Shown here one piece after another: positions 51,542 through 60,283 of a stretch of 64,000 bases of DNA. Made by a program: the position numbers and the translations under genes. How positions within the stretch are numbered: position 1 is the stretch's first letter; each line of letters starts with the position of its first letter. The DNA is from Streptomyces phaeofaciens. GTDB taxonomy: Bacteria > Actinomycetota > Actinomycetes > Streptomycetales > Streptomycetaceae. A model generated the notes under the pieces. It was not told where the DNA came from and searched no databases. It saw only the letters and a program-made list of their open reading frames with translations. The stretch lies in contig NZ_BMSA01000005.1 in NCBI RefSeq assembly GCF_014648915.1, positions 124,001 to 188,000 of the forward strand, given 5' to 3'.

Positions 51542-54277
51542 TTACGGCATCTTGTCGCCGAGCAGCGCCAGGTTCTCGATGGCGGCGAGGCCGTACAGCG
51601 CGGTGTCGTTGGTGGACACCCAGGCGGCCTCGCTGCCCGGCACCAGGGTGGCGGGGCCGCTCAGTTGCTCCGTCTTCCAGGGCGAGGACTCGGTGTAGCC
51701 GTCGGAGCCGTAGAACTTCGTCCACGCCCGCTTGGCGAGCGCCTGGTCGCCGGTCTGTACGGCGGCGTAGGCGTCGAGGCGGGAGTGGCCCTGGAAGAGC
51801 AGCAGGGTGCCGAAGTTGCTGCCGTAGCGGGCCGCCTGCTCGGCCTTGGTGGCGTTGAAGTAGCGGCAGTAGTCGTAGTACGCCTCGTTGAACGCCGGTA
51901 TGTCGACCAGGTGGATGAGTTCGGCGCACAGTTCGTTGAGGCCGAACACGGCGGACAGGTGCGAGACGCCGACGACCGGGGTGGCGGCGACGGCGAACTT
52001 CCCGGTGTCGAGGTCGTACAGGCCACTGCCCTGGACGAAGCCGTTGGGCTGGGCGGCGATGGTCTCCATGGTGGACAGGACGCGCGCCCTGGCCTTCTCC
52101 CACTTGGGGCCCTTGCGCTCCCACTCGGTGAGCCAGGCCGAGACCAGACCGCTCCAGTCGGTGCCGAAGCCGATCGACAGGGCGTGCCGGTCGGGGGTGT
52201 ACGGCTCGGTGCGGATCTTCCGCAGCGGGTCCAGGGCGAGGAACGTCTCGTCGGAGTCGACGTTGGCGTGCATGAGGTCGCCGACGCGTTCGTCGGCGGT
52301 GAGGAAGTAGTAGTAGCGGCGGTAGGTCGTGTTGGCGATGCGCTGCTGCTTGGCACTGTCCGCGTAGTGCTGGACGCCGTGCCGGGTGCCCAGGCCCGCC
52401 CACTGGCCGAGGTGGTAGACATCCACCTCCCCGGTGTGCCGGGTCATCGCCTCGGCGAAGCGGAAGATGTCGGCGCGGCCGCTGCGCAGGTACGCGAACC
52501 AGAGCCAGAGGTCCGGGGACAGCTCGGAGTTGTCCCAGGCGTAGCCGCCGATGTCGTACCGCCACTGGTGCCGGACGGTGTCGTAGGTGTGCATGATGTC
52601 GCCGTAGTCCCAGAAGCCGTACCAGCGGCGCTGCTCCACCTGGTCCTTGTAGTAGGTGAAGAGGAAGTCGAGGTGGTCCTCGATCTTCGCCTTGGCGGGG
52701 GTGGAGCGGTCCGGCTCGGAGTACAGGCCGGGGCCGAAGACCTTCGCCTTGATGAGCTGCTTCGGCGGGGCGGCGAGCTGCGGCAGCACCCGGACGGCCT
52801 CGACCTGCTCGGCGAGCTTCTCGGGGGCGGGCGTCGACTCGTTGGCCCAGAAGAGGAGTTCGGAGGTCCGGGCGATGCCGTAGGGGGTGCCGAAGCCGGG
52901 CTCGTAGTCCTCGTAGGTGATGTTGAGGCCTTCGAGCTGCTCGGGGAAGGTGTCCTGGCCCATGCCGTCGTGGTAGAAGCGCAGGTCCATGGGCTGCGCC
53001 TCGGGCGACCAGAGCCAGAGGGTGACCTCGGCGGCATCGGTGTGGGCGTCCCGGATGTCGAGCTGGGCGGGGTGCTTCTCCCAGAAGTCGCGCAGGCCGA
53101 AGGAGAAGCCGCCGCTCGCCCCGCCGACGTACCCGAAGCCGGACGCGCGCTTGCCGCCGCCGGCGCCGACCCAGCCGTAGCCCTTCTTGGTGCGCTTGCG
53201 CAGGGTGAAGCCGTCGGCGGAGAGCTGGGAGAGGGTGTAGTCGCCCCACTCGGGGATGTACTGGAGGCGGGTGGTGACCCGCTGGTCCCAGGTGGACGGG
53301 TCGGGCAGCTTCTGGCCCGCGTACTGGGCGGCCTGGACGGCCGCGCCCGGGTCGCGGCGCAGTCCGGTGATGCCCTTGACGGCCTCGCGCAGCAGACCGG
53401 TTCCCTCGCCGCCGATGCGGATGTGCCGGTCGTAGGACTCGTCGCGCATCGGGACGGTGAAGCGCACGCCGAGGCCGCGAATGAAGTCGCCGCTCGCCCT
53501 GCCGGGCTCCTGGGTTCCGTCGTAGGTGATCGTGTGGACCATGCGGAAGGAGTCGGCGCCCGCGTAGAAGTAGAGGCGCAGGGAGAAGGGGAGCCAGCTG
53601 CGGCTGCCCTTGCGGTGCTTGCCGTCGATCCGGACGACCGCGCGGACGGGGCCTTCCTGTTCCACGGTCACCTCGCCGATGGCGCCCTCGAAGCGCTCGG
53701 TCTTGACGGTTCCCTGGTCCTCGTCCTCGATCTCGGGCTGGCGGATCAGGACCAGCCGGCCGTTCTTGGCGATCTCCGTCGAGCCGCGCCTGACCGACTT
53801 GATGAGCGAGGCGCCGTCCTTGCCGATCTTCACCGTGATCACGCCGGTGGAGACGTCGACCGTGCCGCCGCTCCTGTCGACGGTGACCTTCTCGGCGGGG
53901 GCCGCGGGGGTTCCGGCGGAGAGGGTGAGCTTCCCGGATCCCTGGCCGACCGCGTGGGCCGTCCACTTCAGCGATCCGTCCGGCCAGTAGCCGATCGGCC
54001 AGGACTGCACCGGGACGTCCTTGCCGTCGGCGTCCGTCAGCGCGAAGGTCTGGTCCTCCTGGAAGGTGCCCATCGGCCAGGGCACCCCGAGGGTGGAGCC
54101 GGGGGCGGCGCCGAGACCGCCGTCCTCCAGCCAGTCGAGGGTCACCGGATCGGCGTCCGCCGCCGCGGCTCTCGGCGCGGCTTCGGCGCCCTTCGCCCCC
54201 AGCGCCCAGCTGAACTGGGCGGCGGCGCCGGCGACGGCCGCCGCCTTGAGAAGGGACCTACGGGGGATGGGAGACAT
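51542..54277 (-). CDS. Tat-exported exo-rhamnogalacturonan lyase-like enzyme
   Basis: 911 residues. A twin-arginine signal (RRSLLKAAAVAGAAA, residues 6-20) leads to an extracytoplasmic protein with an N-terminal beta region, a central beta-sandwich (about 230-330, RLYFYAGADSFRMVHTITYDGT) and a C-terminal alpha/alpha toroid rich in W, Y and H (RRWYGFWDYGDIMHTYDT, DNSELSPDLWLWF, HTGEVDVYHLGQW). This order suits the PL26/PcRGLX-type rhamnogalacturonan lyases, also near B. subtilis YetA. Neighbours (DUF624 and sugar ABC genes) support pectin/glycan use. The precise substrate is uncertain. Confidence 0.65.
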   Translation of the reverse strand: MSPIPRRSLLKAAAVAGAAAQFSWALGAKGAEAAPRAAAADADPVTLDWLEDGGLGAAPGSTLGVPWPMGTFQEDQTFALTDADGKDVPVQSWPIGYWPDGSLKWTAHAVGQGSGKLTLSAGTPAAPAEKVTVDRSGGTVDVSTGVITVKIGKDGASLIKSVRRGSTEIAKNGRLVLIRQPEIEDEDQGTVKTERFEGAIGEVTVEQEGPVRAVVRIDGKHRKGSRSWLPFSLRLYFYAGADSFRMVHTITYDGTQEPGRASGDFIRGLGVRFTVPMRDESYDRHIRIGGEGTGLLREAVKGITGLRRDPGAAVQAAQYAGQKLPDPSTWDQRVTTRLQYIPEWGDYTLSQLSADGFTLRKRTKKGYGWVGAGGGKRASGFGYVGGASGGFSFGLRDFWEKHPAQLDIRDAHTDAAEVTLWLWSPEAQPMDLRFYHDGMGQDTFPEQLEGLNITYEDYEPGFGTPYGIARTSELLFWANESTPAPEKLAEQVEAVRVLPQLAAPPKQLIKAKVFGPGLYSEPDRSTPAKAKIEDHLDFLFTYYKDQVEQRRWYGFWDYGDIMHTYDTVRHQWRYDIGGYAWDNSELSPDLWLWFAYLRSGRADIFRFAEAMTRHTGEVDVYHLGQWAGLGTRHGVQHYADSAKQQRIANTTYRRYYYFLTADERVGDLMHANVDSDETFLALDPLRKIRTEPYTPDRHALSIGFGTDWSGLVSAWLTEWERKGPKWEKARARVLSTMETIAAQPNGFVQGSGLYDLDTGKFAVAATPVVGVSHLSAVFGLNELCAELIHLVDIPAFNEAYYDYCRYFNATKAEQAARYGSNFGTLLLFQGHSRLDAYAAVQTGDQALAKRAWTKFYGSDGYTESSPWKTEQLSGPATLVPGSEAAWVSTNDTALYGLAAIENLALLGDKMP

Positions 54278-54311
54278 GAGAGGCAGCCTTCCTTTCCGTG
54301 CGGATGCAGGG

Positions 54312-54450
54312 ATGGTCAGGAGCGGGGGTGGTCAGGGGCCTGGGTGGTCAAGGGCCTGGATGGCCAGGAGCCTGGAAGGTCAGGGGCCGTGGGTGGTCAG
54401 GGGCCGTGGGTGGCCAGGGGCGGGTGGTCAGGGGCGGATGGTCAGGGGCA
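54312..54450. repeat. Degenerate minisatellite upstream of the lyase gene
   Basis: About nine units of 14-17 bp built on tggtcaggggcctggg stand head to tail between the lyase start and the DUF624 stop. The unit length varies and no ORF or promoter uses them visibly. Confidence 0.85.
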
Positions 54451-54504
54451 TGACAGATGGAGGCGCGGCGCCCGGGGGCGCCGGCCCGATACGAAGGCCG
54501 GCCG

Positions 54505-55104
54505 TCAGCGGTGCCGGTACCGCCGCTCGACGGCGACGGCCGCCCCCGCGACGGCCCCGAGAACGGGGACCGCCAACGGCGCGACGAACCAAGCGGACAG
54601 GGAGACGACGGCCAGCCCGCACACGACCAGGAAGGACCCGGCGGGATCGAGCACGGTCCGCCGCCCGGCGTCCGCGAGCAGCGCCCGCCAGGCGCGGCCA
54701 GGACTCCAGTCGGCCGCCGCCCGCAGCAGGGCCACGGCGAGCCCGATCAGCGCGAGGACACCGACGGCCCCGACGAACGGCCCACCGGGAAGCCCCGCCC
54801 GCGCGGCCAGGACGTCCACCCGGACAGCGGCGGCCACCGCCCACCCGGCGAGCCCGACGACCCACCCGCCGCGCACGGCCGCCCTGAAGTCCTCGACGAA
54901 CTCCCGCAGGCCACCGTCCTCATGGGTGGTACGACGGCGCAGATGCCGTGCGCCGGCGGCGAAGGCCGCGGGGTAGGTGACGACCCCGAGACAGGCCACG
55001 GCGATCCACACCCCGGTGAGCAGACATTCGGCGAAGAGCGCGAACCGCTCACCGAACACGGACTCCCTGCGCGCGGAGCGGGCCTTCACGCGTGCTTGCG
55101 CCAT
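54505..55104 (-). CDS. DUF624 (YesL-like) membrane protein
   Basis: 199 residues with about five membrane helices; the N-terminal FGERFALFAECLLTGVWIAVACLGVVTYPAAFAAGARHL resembles the YesL-type start. YesL is found in the rhamnogalacturonan and other sugar ABC loci of Bacillus, next to YesOPQ. Here it lies 10 nt after the last permease gene in the same direction, so it is part of that operon. Role unknown, possibly transporter assembly. Confidence 0.75.
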   Translation of the reverse strand: MAQARVKARSARRESVFGERFALFAECLLTGVWIAVACLGVVTYPAAFAAGARHLRRRTTHEDGGLREFVEDFRAAVRGGWVVGLAGWAVAAAVRVDVLAARAGLPGGPFVGAVGVLALIGLAVALLRAAADWSPGRAWRALLADAGRRTVLDPAGSFLVVCGLAVVSLSAWFVAPLAVPVLGAVAGAAVAVERRYRHR

Positions 55105-55114
55105 GGTGACCTCC

Positions 55115-55990
55115 TCAGCCCTTCAGACCGGAGGTCGCCATGCCGTCGATGAGATAGCGCTGGAAGGCCATGAAGAAGGCGATGACCGGCACCAGCGCCA
55201 CCAGCGACATCGCGATCATGCTGCCGTAGTTGGAGATGCCCTCCTGGTCGCGGAACATCATCAGGCCGAGCGACACGGTGTACTTGGACGGGGTGTTGAG
55301 GTAGATCAACGGCCCCATGAAGTCGTTCCACGCGTTGATGAACGTGAAGATGGCGCTGGTGATGATGGCGGGGCGGCTCAGCGGCAGCACGATGGACCAG
55401 TAGGTCCGCAGGTGCCCGCAGCCGTCGAGCTTGGCTGCCTCGTCCAGCTCGCGCGGCAGCCCGCGCATGAACTGCACCATCAGGAAGACGAAGAACGCCT
55501 CCGTGGCCAGGAACTTGCCCGCGACGAGCGGCACGAGCGTATCGATGTAACCGAGGTTGCGGAACAGCACGTACTGCGGGATGAGCAGCACGTGGTACGG
55601 CAGCAGCAGGGTGCCGATCATCAGCGTGAACAGCAGGTTCCGCCCGGCGAACCGGATCTTGGCGAAGGCGTACGCCGTCAGCGAGCTGGAGAGCACCACC
55701 CCGACCACGGCCAGGCCGGCGTACATCAGCGAGTTGCTGAAGAAGCTGGTGATGGAGATGCCGGAGATACCGTCGGCGAGCCCGGAGAAGTTCGCCCAGA
55801 CCGGCTCGGTGGGCAGCAGGTCGAGACTGGCGATGATGTCTTTGCTCGGCTTGAACGAGGCGCCGAGCACCCAGATCACCGGGTAGAGGACGACCGCGAG
55901 CACAAGGATCGCGCCCACGTGCCAGACGAGGGATCCGATGCGCCGCCGCTCGTTCGCGGGGCGCACGGCGGGGCTGGTGGCACTGGTCAC
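55115..55990 (-). CDS. Carbohydrate ABC transporter permease (MalG/YesQ type)
   Basis: 291 residues from GTG 55988-55990 (VTSATSPAVRPANERRRIGS). Six helices and the EAA loop ELDEAAKLDGCGHLRTYWSIVLPL (between the fourth and fifth helices) mark a CUT1 inner-membrane permease. The last residues (QRYLIDGMATSGLKG) match MalG-type ends. It overlaps the other permease by 4 nt. No ATPase gene is in the operon, so it must share one (MsiK/MsmK-type) coded elsewhere. Confidence 0.93.
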   Translation of the reverse strand: MTSATSPAVRPANERRRIGSLVWHVGAILVLAVVLYPVIWVLGASFKPSKDIIASLDLLPTEPVWANFSGLADGISGISITSFFSNSLMYAGLAVVGVVLSSSLTAYAFAKIRFAGRNLLFTLMIGTLLLPYHVLLIPQYVLFRNLGYIDTLVPLVAGKFLATEAFFVFLMVQFMRGLPRELDEAAKLDGCGHLRTYWSIVLPLSRPAIITSAIFTFINAWNDFMGPLIYLNTPSKYTVSLGLMMFRDQEGISNYGSMIAMSLVALVPVIAFFMAFQRYLIDGMATSGLKG

Positions 55991-56943
55991 TTGGCGGCCT
56001 CCTCGTAGTGCACCCACTTCTTCTGCGACCAGAACAGGACCGCCGTGACGAGCGCGACCGCTACGACCAGCGTCCAGGCCATCGCGGAGGCGAAGCCCAT
56101 CTGGGCCTCCTTGAAGCCCTTCTGGTACAGGTAACAGGTGTAGACGAGGGTGGCGTCGGCCGGTCCGCACCGGGTGTCGGAGACCACGTACGCGGAGCCG
56201 AACACCTGGAACGCGTGGATGGACTCCAGCAGCACGTTGAAGAAGAGCACCGGGGAGATCATCGGCAGTGTGACGTTCCAGAACCGGCGGAAGGGGCCGG
56301 CCCCGTCCATCTCGGCGGCCTCGTACAGCTCCTGCGGCACCTGCTTGAGCCCCGCCAGGAAGATGACCATCGGCGCACCGAACTGCCAGATGCTCAGCGC
56401 CACCAGGGCGTACAGGACATAGTCCGGGTTGCCGATCCAGCCGCCGACGTCCAGCCCGAAGATCTTCTGCGTACGGTCCACGACGGCGTCGTCGGAGAAC
56501 AGCGCCCGCCACACGAAGCCCACGGAGACGCTGGCGCCGATGAGCGACGGCATGTAGAACGCGGCCCGGTACAGGGCCTGTCCGCGCCGCTTCTGCGCGA
56601 GCAGCAGCGCCACGCCGAGCGCGAGGAGCAGCTTCAGCGGGGTCGCCACGACGACGTACTTCAGCGTGACCTGCACCGACTTCTGCCAGCGCGGGTCCTG
56701 GAACATCGTCGTGAAGTTGTCGAGCCCCACCCACTGGGGCGGCGTGAACAGGTTGTAGCTGGTGAACGCGTAGTAGAGCGACGCGATCATCGGCCCCGCC
56801 GTGAGCAGCAGGAAACCCGCGATCCACGGCGACATGAAGAGATAGCCGGCGAGGTTCTCGCGGCGCCGCCCGCGCCGCCCGGCGGCAGGAGCGGCGGACC
56901 GCTTCTTCGCCGGGCGCACGGGCGCTTCCTTGACGAGCGTCAT
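55987..56943 (-). CDS. Carbohydrate ABC transporter permease (MalF/YesP type)
   Basis: 318 residues. A basic N-terminus (PAKKRSAAPAAGRRGRRRENLAG) precedes six helices; the EAA loop reads ELYEAAEMDGAGPFRRFWNVTLPMISP. It pairs with the MalG-type permease after it. Start ATG at 56941-56943, 14 nt after the binding-protein gene. Confidence 0.93.
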   Translation of the reverse strand: MTLVKEAPVRPAKKRSAAPAAGRRGRRRENLAGYLFMSPWIAGFLLLTAGPMIASLYYAFTSYNLFTPPQWVGLDNFTTMFQDPRWQKSVQVTLKYVVVATPLKLLLALGVALLLAQKRRGQALYRAAFYMPSLIGASVSVGFVWRALFSDDAVVDRTQKIFGLDVGGWIGNPDYVLYALVALSIWQFGAPMVIFLAGLKQVPQELYEAAEMDGAGPFRRFWNVTLPMISPVLFFNVLLESIHAFQVFGSAYVVSDTRCGPADATLVYTCYLYQKGFKEAQMGFASAMAWTLVVAVALVTAVLFWSQKKWVHYEEAAK

Positions 56944-56957
56944 GGTGGTACGTCCCC

Positions 56958-58247
56958 TCAGCCCGCGAACGCGGCCTTGGCCTCGCTGAACAGCGCCTTC
57001 GCGGCGTCGGCCGGCTTGGTCGTGCCCTGGGCGACCTCACCGCCGATCCGCAGGAAGGCCGCCTCGATGACGTCCGCGCCGGACGGGTGCGGGGTGATCT
57101 TCCCGAGAGCGCCGGCCTCGGCGACCTCGTCCTCGTACGCCGCGACGCCCTTGTTGTTGTCGTCGGCCGGCTTGAAGGCGTCGTACTGCTCGGTGGTGGA
57201 GAGGATGCCGCGGTCGTAGCCCATGATCTTGCCGACCTCGGGGTCGTGGACCATGAAGTCGATGAACTGGGCGACTTCCTTGGGGTGCTTGGTCCCGGAG
57301 AAGGCGCTCAGCATCAGCGAACCGAGGTACTGGCCGGTGTCCTTGCCGTCCGTGGTGGGGATCGGCGCGAGCCCGTAGTCCGACTCGCCCTCGCCCTCGT
57401 AGCGGATGGAGAAGTTGTCCCAGGTGAACTCGGACGCGGCCAGGCCCGCCGAGAGGCCGGACTTCGGCTTGACCTGCTCGATCTTCTTCGGGTCGGCGAC
57501 CAGCCCGGACTTCACGCGCTTGTAGCCGTCCTCCCACCACTGCGTCACATCGTCCTCGGTGAAGCCGAGATCGCTGTCGGTGAAGAACGCCTTGCCGTTC
57601 TGGCGCAGATACAGGTCGTAGAGGTACATGATGCTGAAGTAGCCGGTGTCGCCGGCGATCTTCAGCTTGTCCTGGATCGTCTGGAGCGCGGCGAAGTACT
57701 CGTCCCAGGTCCAGCCGAACTTCGCCTCCACGCCTGCCTTCTGAAAGGCCTTGAGGTCGATGACGAGCGCCATGGTGTTGGCGCCGACGGGTATGCCGAT
57801 CTGCTTGCCGTCGACCTGACCGTTCGCCAGCACGCCGTTGCGGAAGTTCTCCAGGCTCAGGTTCCCGGCGTCCGCCTGCGACTTGAGATCCATCAGAACT
57901 CCGCGCTTGTCGTACTTGCGCAGAAAGCCGACCGCATTCTGGAAAACGTCCGGCGGATTCCCGCCGGAGGCCTGGGTCTGGAACTTCTCCCAGAACGCCT
58001 CGTAGTCGGTGAATTCGGGCTTGATCTTGATCTTCGGGTACTTCTTCTCGAAGAGCGCGATCGTCTTCTTGATGGCGATGGTGCGCGGCTCGCCACCCCA
58101 CCATGCGTAACGGATCGTGACCGTCCCGTCCGCCGACGTTCCGCTGTCTCCCCCGCACCCCGTGGTCGCGGCCAGGCCCAGCGTGGCCGCCGTCGCCCCC
58201 GCGGCCTTCAGGATCGTTCGCCTCTCAACATTCCTGCTCGTTCCCAC
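56958..58247 (-). CDS. Sugar ABC transporter substrate-binding lipoprotein
   Basis: 429 residues, GTG at 58245-58247. The signal has twin arginines (NVERRTILKAAGAT) and a lipobox ending LAATTGC, so it is probably a Tat-exported lipoprotein. The mature part is a CUT1 family binding protein (TIRYAWWGGEPRTIAIKKTIALFEKKYP, GIPVGANTMALVIDLKAF, WTWDEYFAALQTIQ). With the lyase, DUF624 and permease genes it suggests import of an oligosaccharide, perhaps from rhamnogalacturonan. First gene of its operon, with two operator-like palindromes upstream. Confidence 0.9.
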   Translation of the reverse strand: MGTSRNVERRTILKAAGATAATLGLAATTGCGGDSGTSADGTVTIRYAWWGGEPRTIAIKKTIALFEKKYPKIKIKPEFTDYEAFWEKFQTQASGGNPPDVFQNAVGFLRKYDKRGVLMDLKSQADAGNLSLENFRNGVLANGQVDGKQIGIPVGANTMALVIDLKAFQKAGVEAKFGWTWDEYFAALQTIQDKLKIAGDTGYFSIMYLYDLYLRQNGKAFFTDSDLGFTEDDVTQWWEDGYKRVKSGLVADPKKIEQVKPKSGLSAGLAASEFTWDNFSIRYEGEGESDYGLAPIPTTDGKDTGQYLGSLMLSAFSGTKHPKEVAQFIDFMVHDPEVGKIMGYDRGILSTTEQYDAFKPADDNNKGVAAYEDEVAEAGALGKITPHPSGADVIEAAFLRIGGEVAQGTTKPADAAKALFSEAKAAFAG

Positions 58248-58283
58248 AGTCGGGCCCTCCCCGCAGCGTCATTGCTGGTTGCA

Positions 58284-58308
58284 TGAATCGTTTCAAGAAA
58301 GCGCTTGC
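58284..58308. promoter_or_regulatory. Two LacI-family operator candidates upstream of the sugar ABC operon
   Basis: tgaatcgtttca (58284-58295) is a 10-of-12 palindrome (TGAA.CG.TTCA). gaaagcgcttgc (58297-58308) has the perfect core AAGCGCTT. Both have the central CG usual in LacI-type operators. They lie 37 and 50 bp upstream of the start, near the expected promoter. No LacI-family gene is in the window. Confidence 0.6.
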
Positions 58309-58311
58309 TGG

Positions 58312-59437
58312 CACAAGGTACGAGGGGGTTGGGGGAGCGTCAATGATTCGGACAGGAATTTCTTGCGGGGCGGGTCGGGGGGACGGTGGGCGGGGGGAGG
58401 TGATCTGACGGGACGAAAGGTGTGAAGTCGCTGGTGGGGGCGGTGCGTTCGGGGGGGGCGGACGGGGGGAGGGGTGGATGGAGGGGTGGGGAGGGGGGTG
58501 GGAATCTGGCTGGGTGGAGGGGGAATTCGGCTGGGGGGAAGGTGCGGAGGGAGGTGGTGGGGGCGGGGGTTGGGGGGTGGGGGTGGCGGGAGTTGCGGGG
58601 TTGGGGCTTGGTTTGCGCGTCGAGAGGTGGGCAGGGGTGGGGGCTTCGCGCGGCCGTCATGGGGTGGGCGGGTGGATCGCAAGCGGGTGGGGAGGGCTTG
58701 GCTGCGAGGGCGCGGGTGGAGGGGTGGGGTGGGGTGGGGTGGAGGGGCGTGGGATGGAGCGGGGTGCGCTGGGCGGAACGCTTGGCGGCTCGGGGCGCCC
58801 CGGGGGCGGGGCTGGGCAGGACGGGCCGGGCTGCGACACCGAGAGCGACCAGCTCGGGGCGAGGGCAGCACCGAGGGCGACCAGCTCGGGGCGAGGGCAG
58901 CACCGAGGGCGACCGGCTCGGGGCGACGGCAGCACCGCGGGCGACCGGCTCGGGGCGACGGCAGCACCGCGGGCGACCGGCTCGGGGCGACGGCAGCACC
59001 GCGGGCGACCGGCTCGGGGCGAGGTGCGAGGTGCGAGGTGCGACACCGAGAGCGACCGAGGTGAGGGCAGCACCGACCGCGGGCGATCGGCTCGGTGCGC
59101 GGAGCGACACCGAGAGCGACCGAGGCGGGGCCGGGCCAGCCCGGGCATGGCTGCGGCGCCGAGGCGACCGGGGGCGAGGCCGAGGTGCCGAGGGCGACCG
59201 GCACGGGGGCGAGGCGGCAGCGCCGAGGACGACCAGGAGCGACGGTGTCAGTGCCGGCGTCCGGTCGGCGCCAAGCTGGACAGGACCACAGGACCGGCAC
59301 AGGAACAGCCGCCGGCACCGGCACCGGCACAAGCACCGCAATCTGCGCCGCCACCGACACGAACGCCAACGCAAGCGTCACCAGCGATACGAGCGGCGGC
59401 AGCAGCGGCAGCGGCAGCGTCGGCCGCGCAAAACGAC
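58312..59437. other. Gene-free G-rich and repeat-rich spacer
   Basis: About 1.1 kb with no gene I can support, although all frames are open because of base composition. From about 58380 to 58780 the plus strand is extremely G-rich and C-poor with many runs of four or more G. From 58845 to 59250 it holds a 32-bp tandem array and its decayed copies. From 59270 to 59430 it holds shorter ccggcacc- and gcagcggca-type repeats. It separates the sugar ABC operon from the second tRNA-Val. Confidence 0.75.
58845..59022. repeat. 32-bp tandem array
   Basis: Five units begin at 58845, 58877, 58909, 58941 and 58973, with a partial sixth at 59005. Each starts gcgaccagctcgggg or gcgaccggctcgggg; the third to fifth are identical and the first two differ by a few bases. 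There are no spacers. Decayed units continue to about 59250. Confidence 0.9.
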
Positions 59438-59471
59438 GATGGCCCGTCTGCACTGTCGCAGACGGGCCATC
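59438..59471 (-). terminator. tRNA-Val terminator (second copy)
   Basis: A perfect 14-bp stem (59438-59451 with 59458-59471, 6-nt loop) lies 9 nt beyond the tRNA 3' end, followed by gtcgtttt on the minus strand. Confidence 0.85.
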
Positions 59472-59480
59472 ATCCCGGGG

Positions 59481-59552
59481 TGGGCGATACTGGGTTCGAA
59501 CCAGTGACCTCTTCGGTGTGAACGAAGCGCTCTCCCACTGAGCTAATCGCCC
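59481..59552 (-). tRNA. tRNA-Val (anticodon CAC), copy 2
   Basis: Identical to the gene at 48529 in all 72 positions and in the same orientation, 10.9 kb away; same cloverleaf and CAC anticodon. A -10-like TAATGT lies upstream. Flanking sequence is only partly similar (cgcccggg side), so the repeat is essentially the tRNA itself. Confidence 0.97.
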
Positions 59553-59630
59553 GGGCGCACGGAGAACATTACCCCATGTCAGGGGGTGCCTGTGACCACC
59601 GCCGGACGGCCCCCGCGCCCCCGCCGTGGA

Positions 59631-60092
59631 TCACTGGTCCTTGATCTTCCAGGGCATCTCCAGGCCGAACTTCCACAGGTAGACACCCAGCAGCGCGCCG
59701 ATGATCACGAGACCGATCGCGGTCAGGATGATGTTGCGCCAGCGGACCTTGGGGTCGAGGGCCCGCTGGGCCGCCTCGGTGACCTTGCGCTTGGTCCAGC
59801 GCAGCACGAGCTGGGCCCAGACGAACTCGGTCGCCCAGATCGCCATGCCACCGAAGATCACGACCCAGCCGGGTCCCGGCAGCGGCAGCATGATGATCCC
59901 GGCGCCGACGACGGCGAGACCGATCACGAAGACGCCGACCTGCCAGCTCAGGTGCAGCATGCGGCGCGCCTTGATGAACTCCGGCGCCTTGGAGCCGAGA
60001 CCTTGCTCGGACTGATCCTCCGCCGATCCGCCCATGTTCGTCCTGTCCGCCGCCATGGCAACCTCGCCAGGCTCGTCACTCCCCGTATTCAT
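59631..60092 (-). CDS. PGPGW-motif (TIGR02611-type) membrane protein
   Basis: 153 residues from ATG 60090-60092. A polar N-terminus (1-45) precedes two to three membrane helices. The hallmark LPLPGPGWVVIFGGMAIWATEF sits between the first two. Members of this family of unknown role are widespread in actinobacteria. It is divergent from ssgB by 191 bp. Confidence 0.85.
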   Translation of the reverse strand: MNTGSDEPGEVAMAADRTNMGGSAEDQSEQGLGSKAPEFIKARRMLHLSWQVGVFVIGLAVVGAGIIMLPLPGPGWVVIFGGMAIWATEFVWAQLVLRWTKRKVTEAAQRALDPKVRWRNIILTAIGLVIIGALLGVYLWKFGLEMPWKIKDQ

Positions 60093-60197
60093 ACACCCAG
60101 ACCCTACCCGAGAGATTCCGGTCACCGGAATGGTGGTACTTCGCGAACGCACCCTCGGCCGGAAGAGTTACGTAAAGGCACGCAAAACACTCAGAGG

Positions 60198-60224
60198 GGT
60201 TTACAACGGCACCGTAGGTGGCAT
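60198..60224 (+). promoter_or_regulatory. Possible sigma-H-type ssgB promoter
   Basis: ggttta (60198-60203) followed after about 14 bp by ggtggcat resembles the GGTTTA/GGGTAT pattern of sigma-B/H-type Streptomyces promoters. ssgB is known to depend on sigma H in S. coelicolor. The -10 match is weak. Confidence 0.3.
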
Positions 60225-60283
60225 GTCGATTTCGCCGACGTGCGAATCCCCGAGCGCACACTGAGCGAAAGGCCCTGGCGCTT

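Noticed and set aside
49695..53966. 1423-codon open frame on the minus strand
   Set aside because: It crosses from the lyase gene (different frame) into the antisense of a multi-TM gene and is Arg/Ser/Pro/Thr-rich; a GC-driven artefact.
51665..54976. 1103-codon plus-strand frame over the lyase gene
   Set aside because: Antisense of a gene with a Tat signal and family pattern.
58845..59250. CRISPR array
   Set aside because: The 32-bp units are contiguous with no spacers, and no cas gene is in the window.
58293..59453. Pro/Arg-rich open frames in the repeat spacer (both strands, 350-390 codons)
   Set aside because: All frames are open owing to G/C bias; composition is repetitive and there is no convincing ribosome binding site.
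48529..59552. Integrated mobile element or prophage
   Set aside because: No integrase, replication, transfer or phage structural gene between the two tRNA genes.
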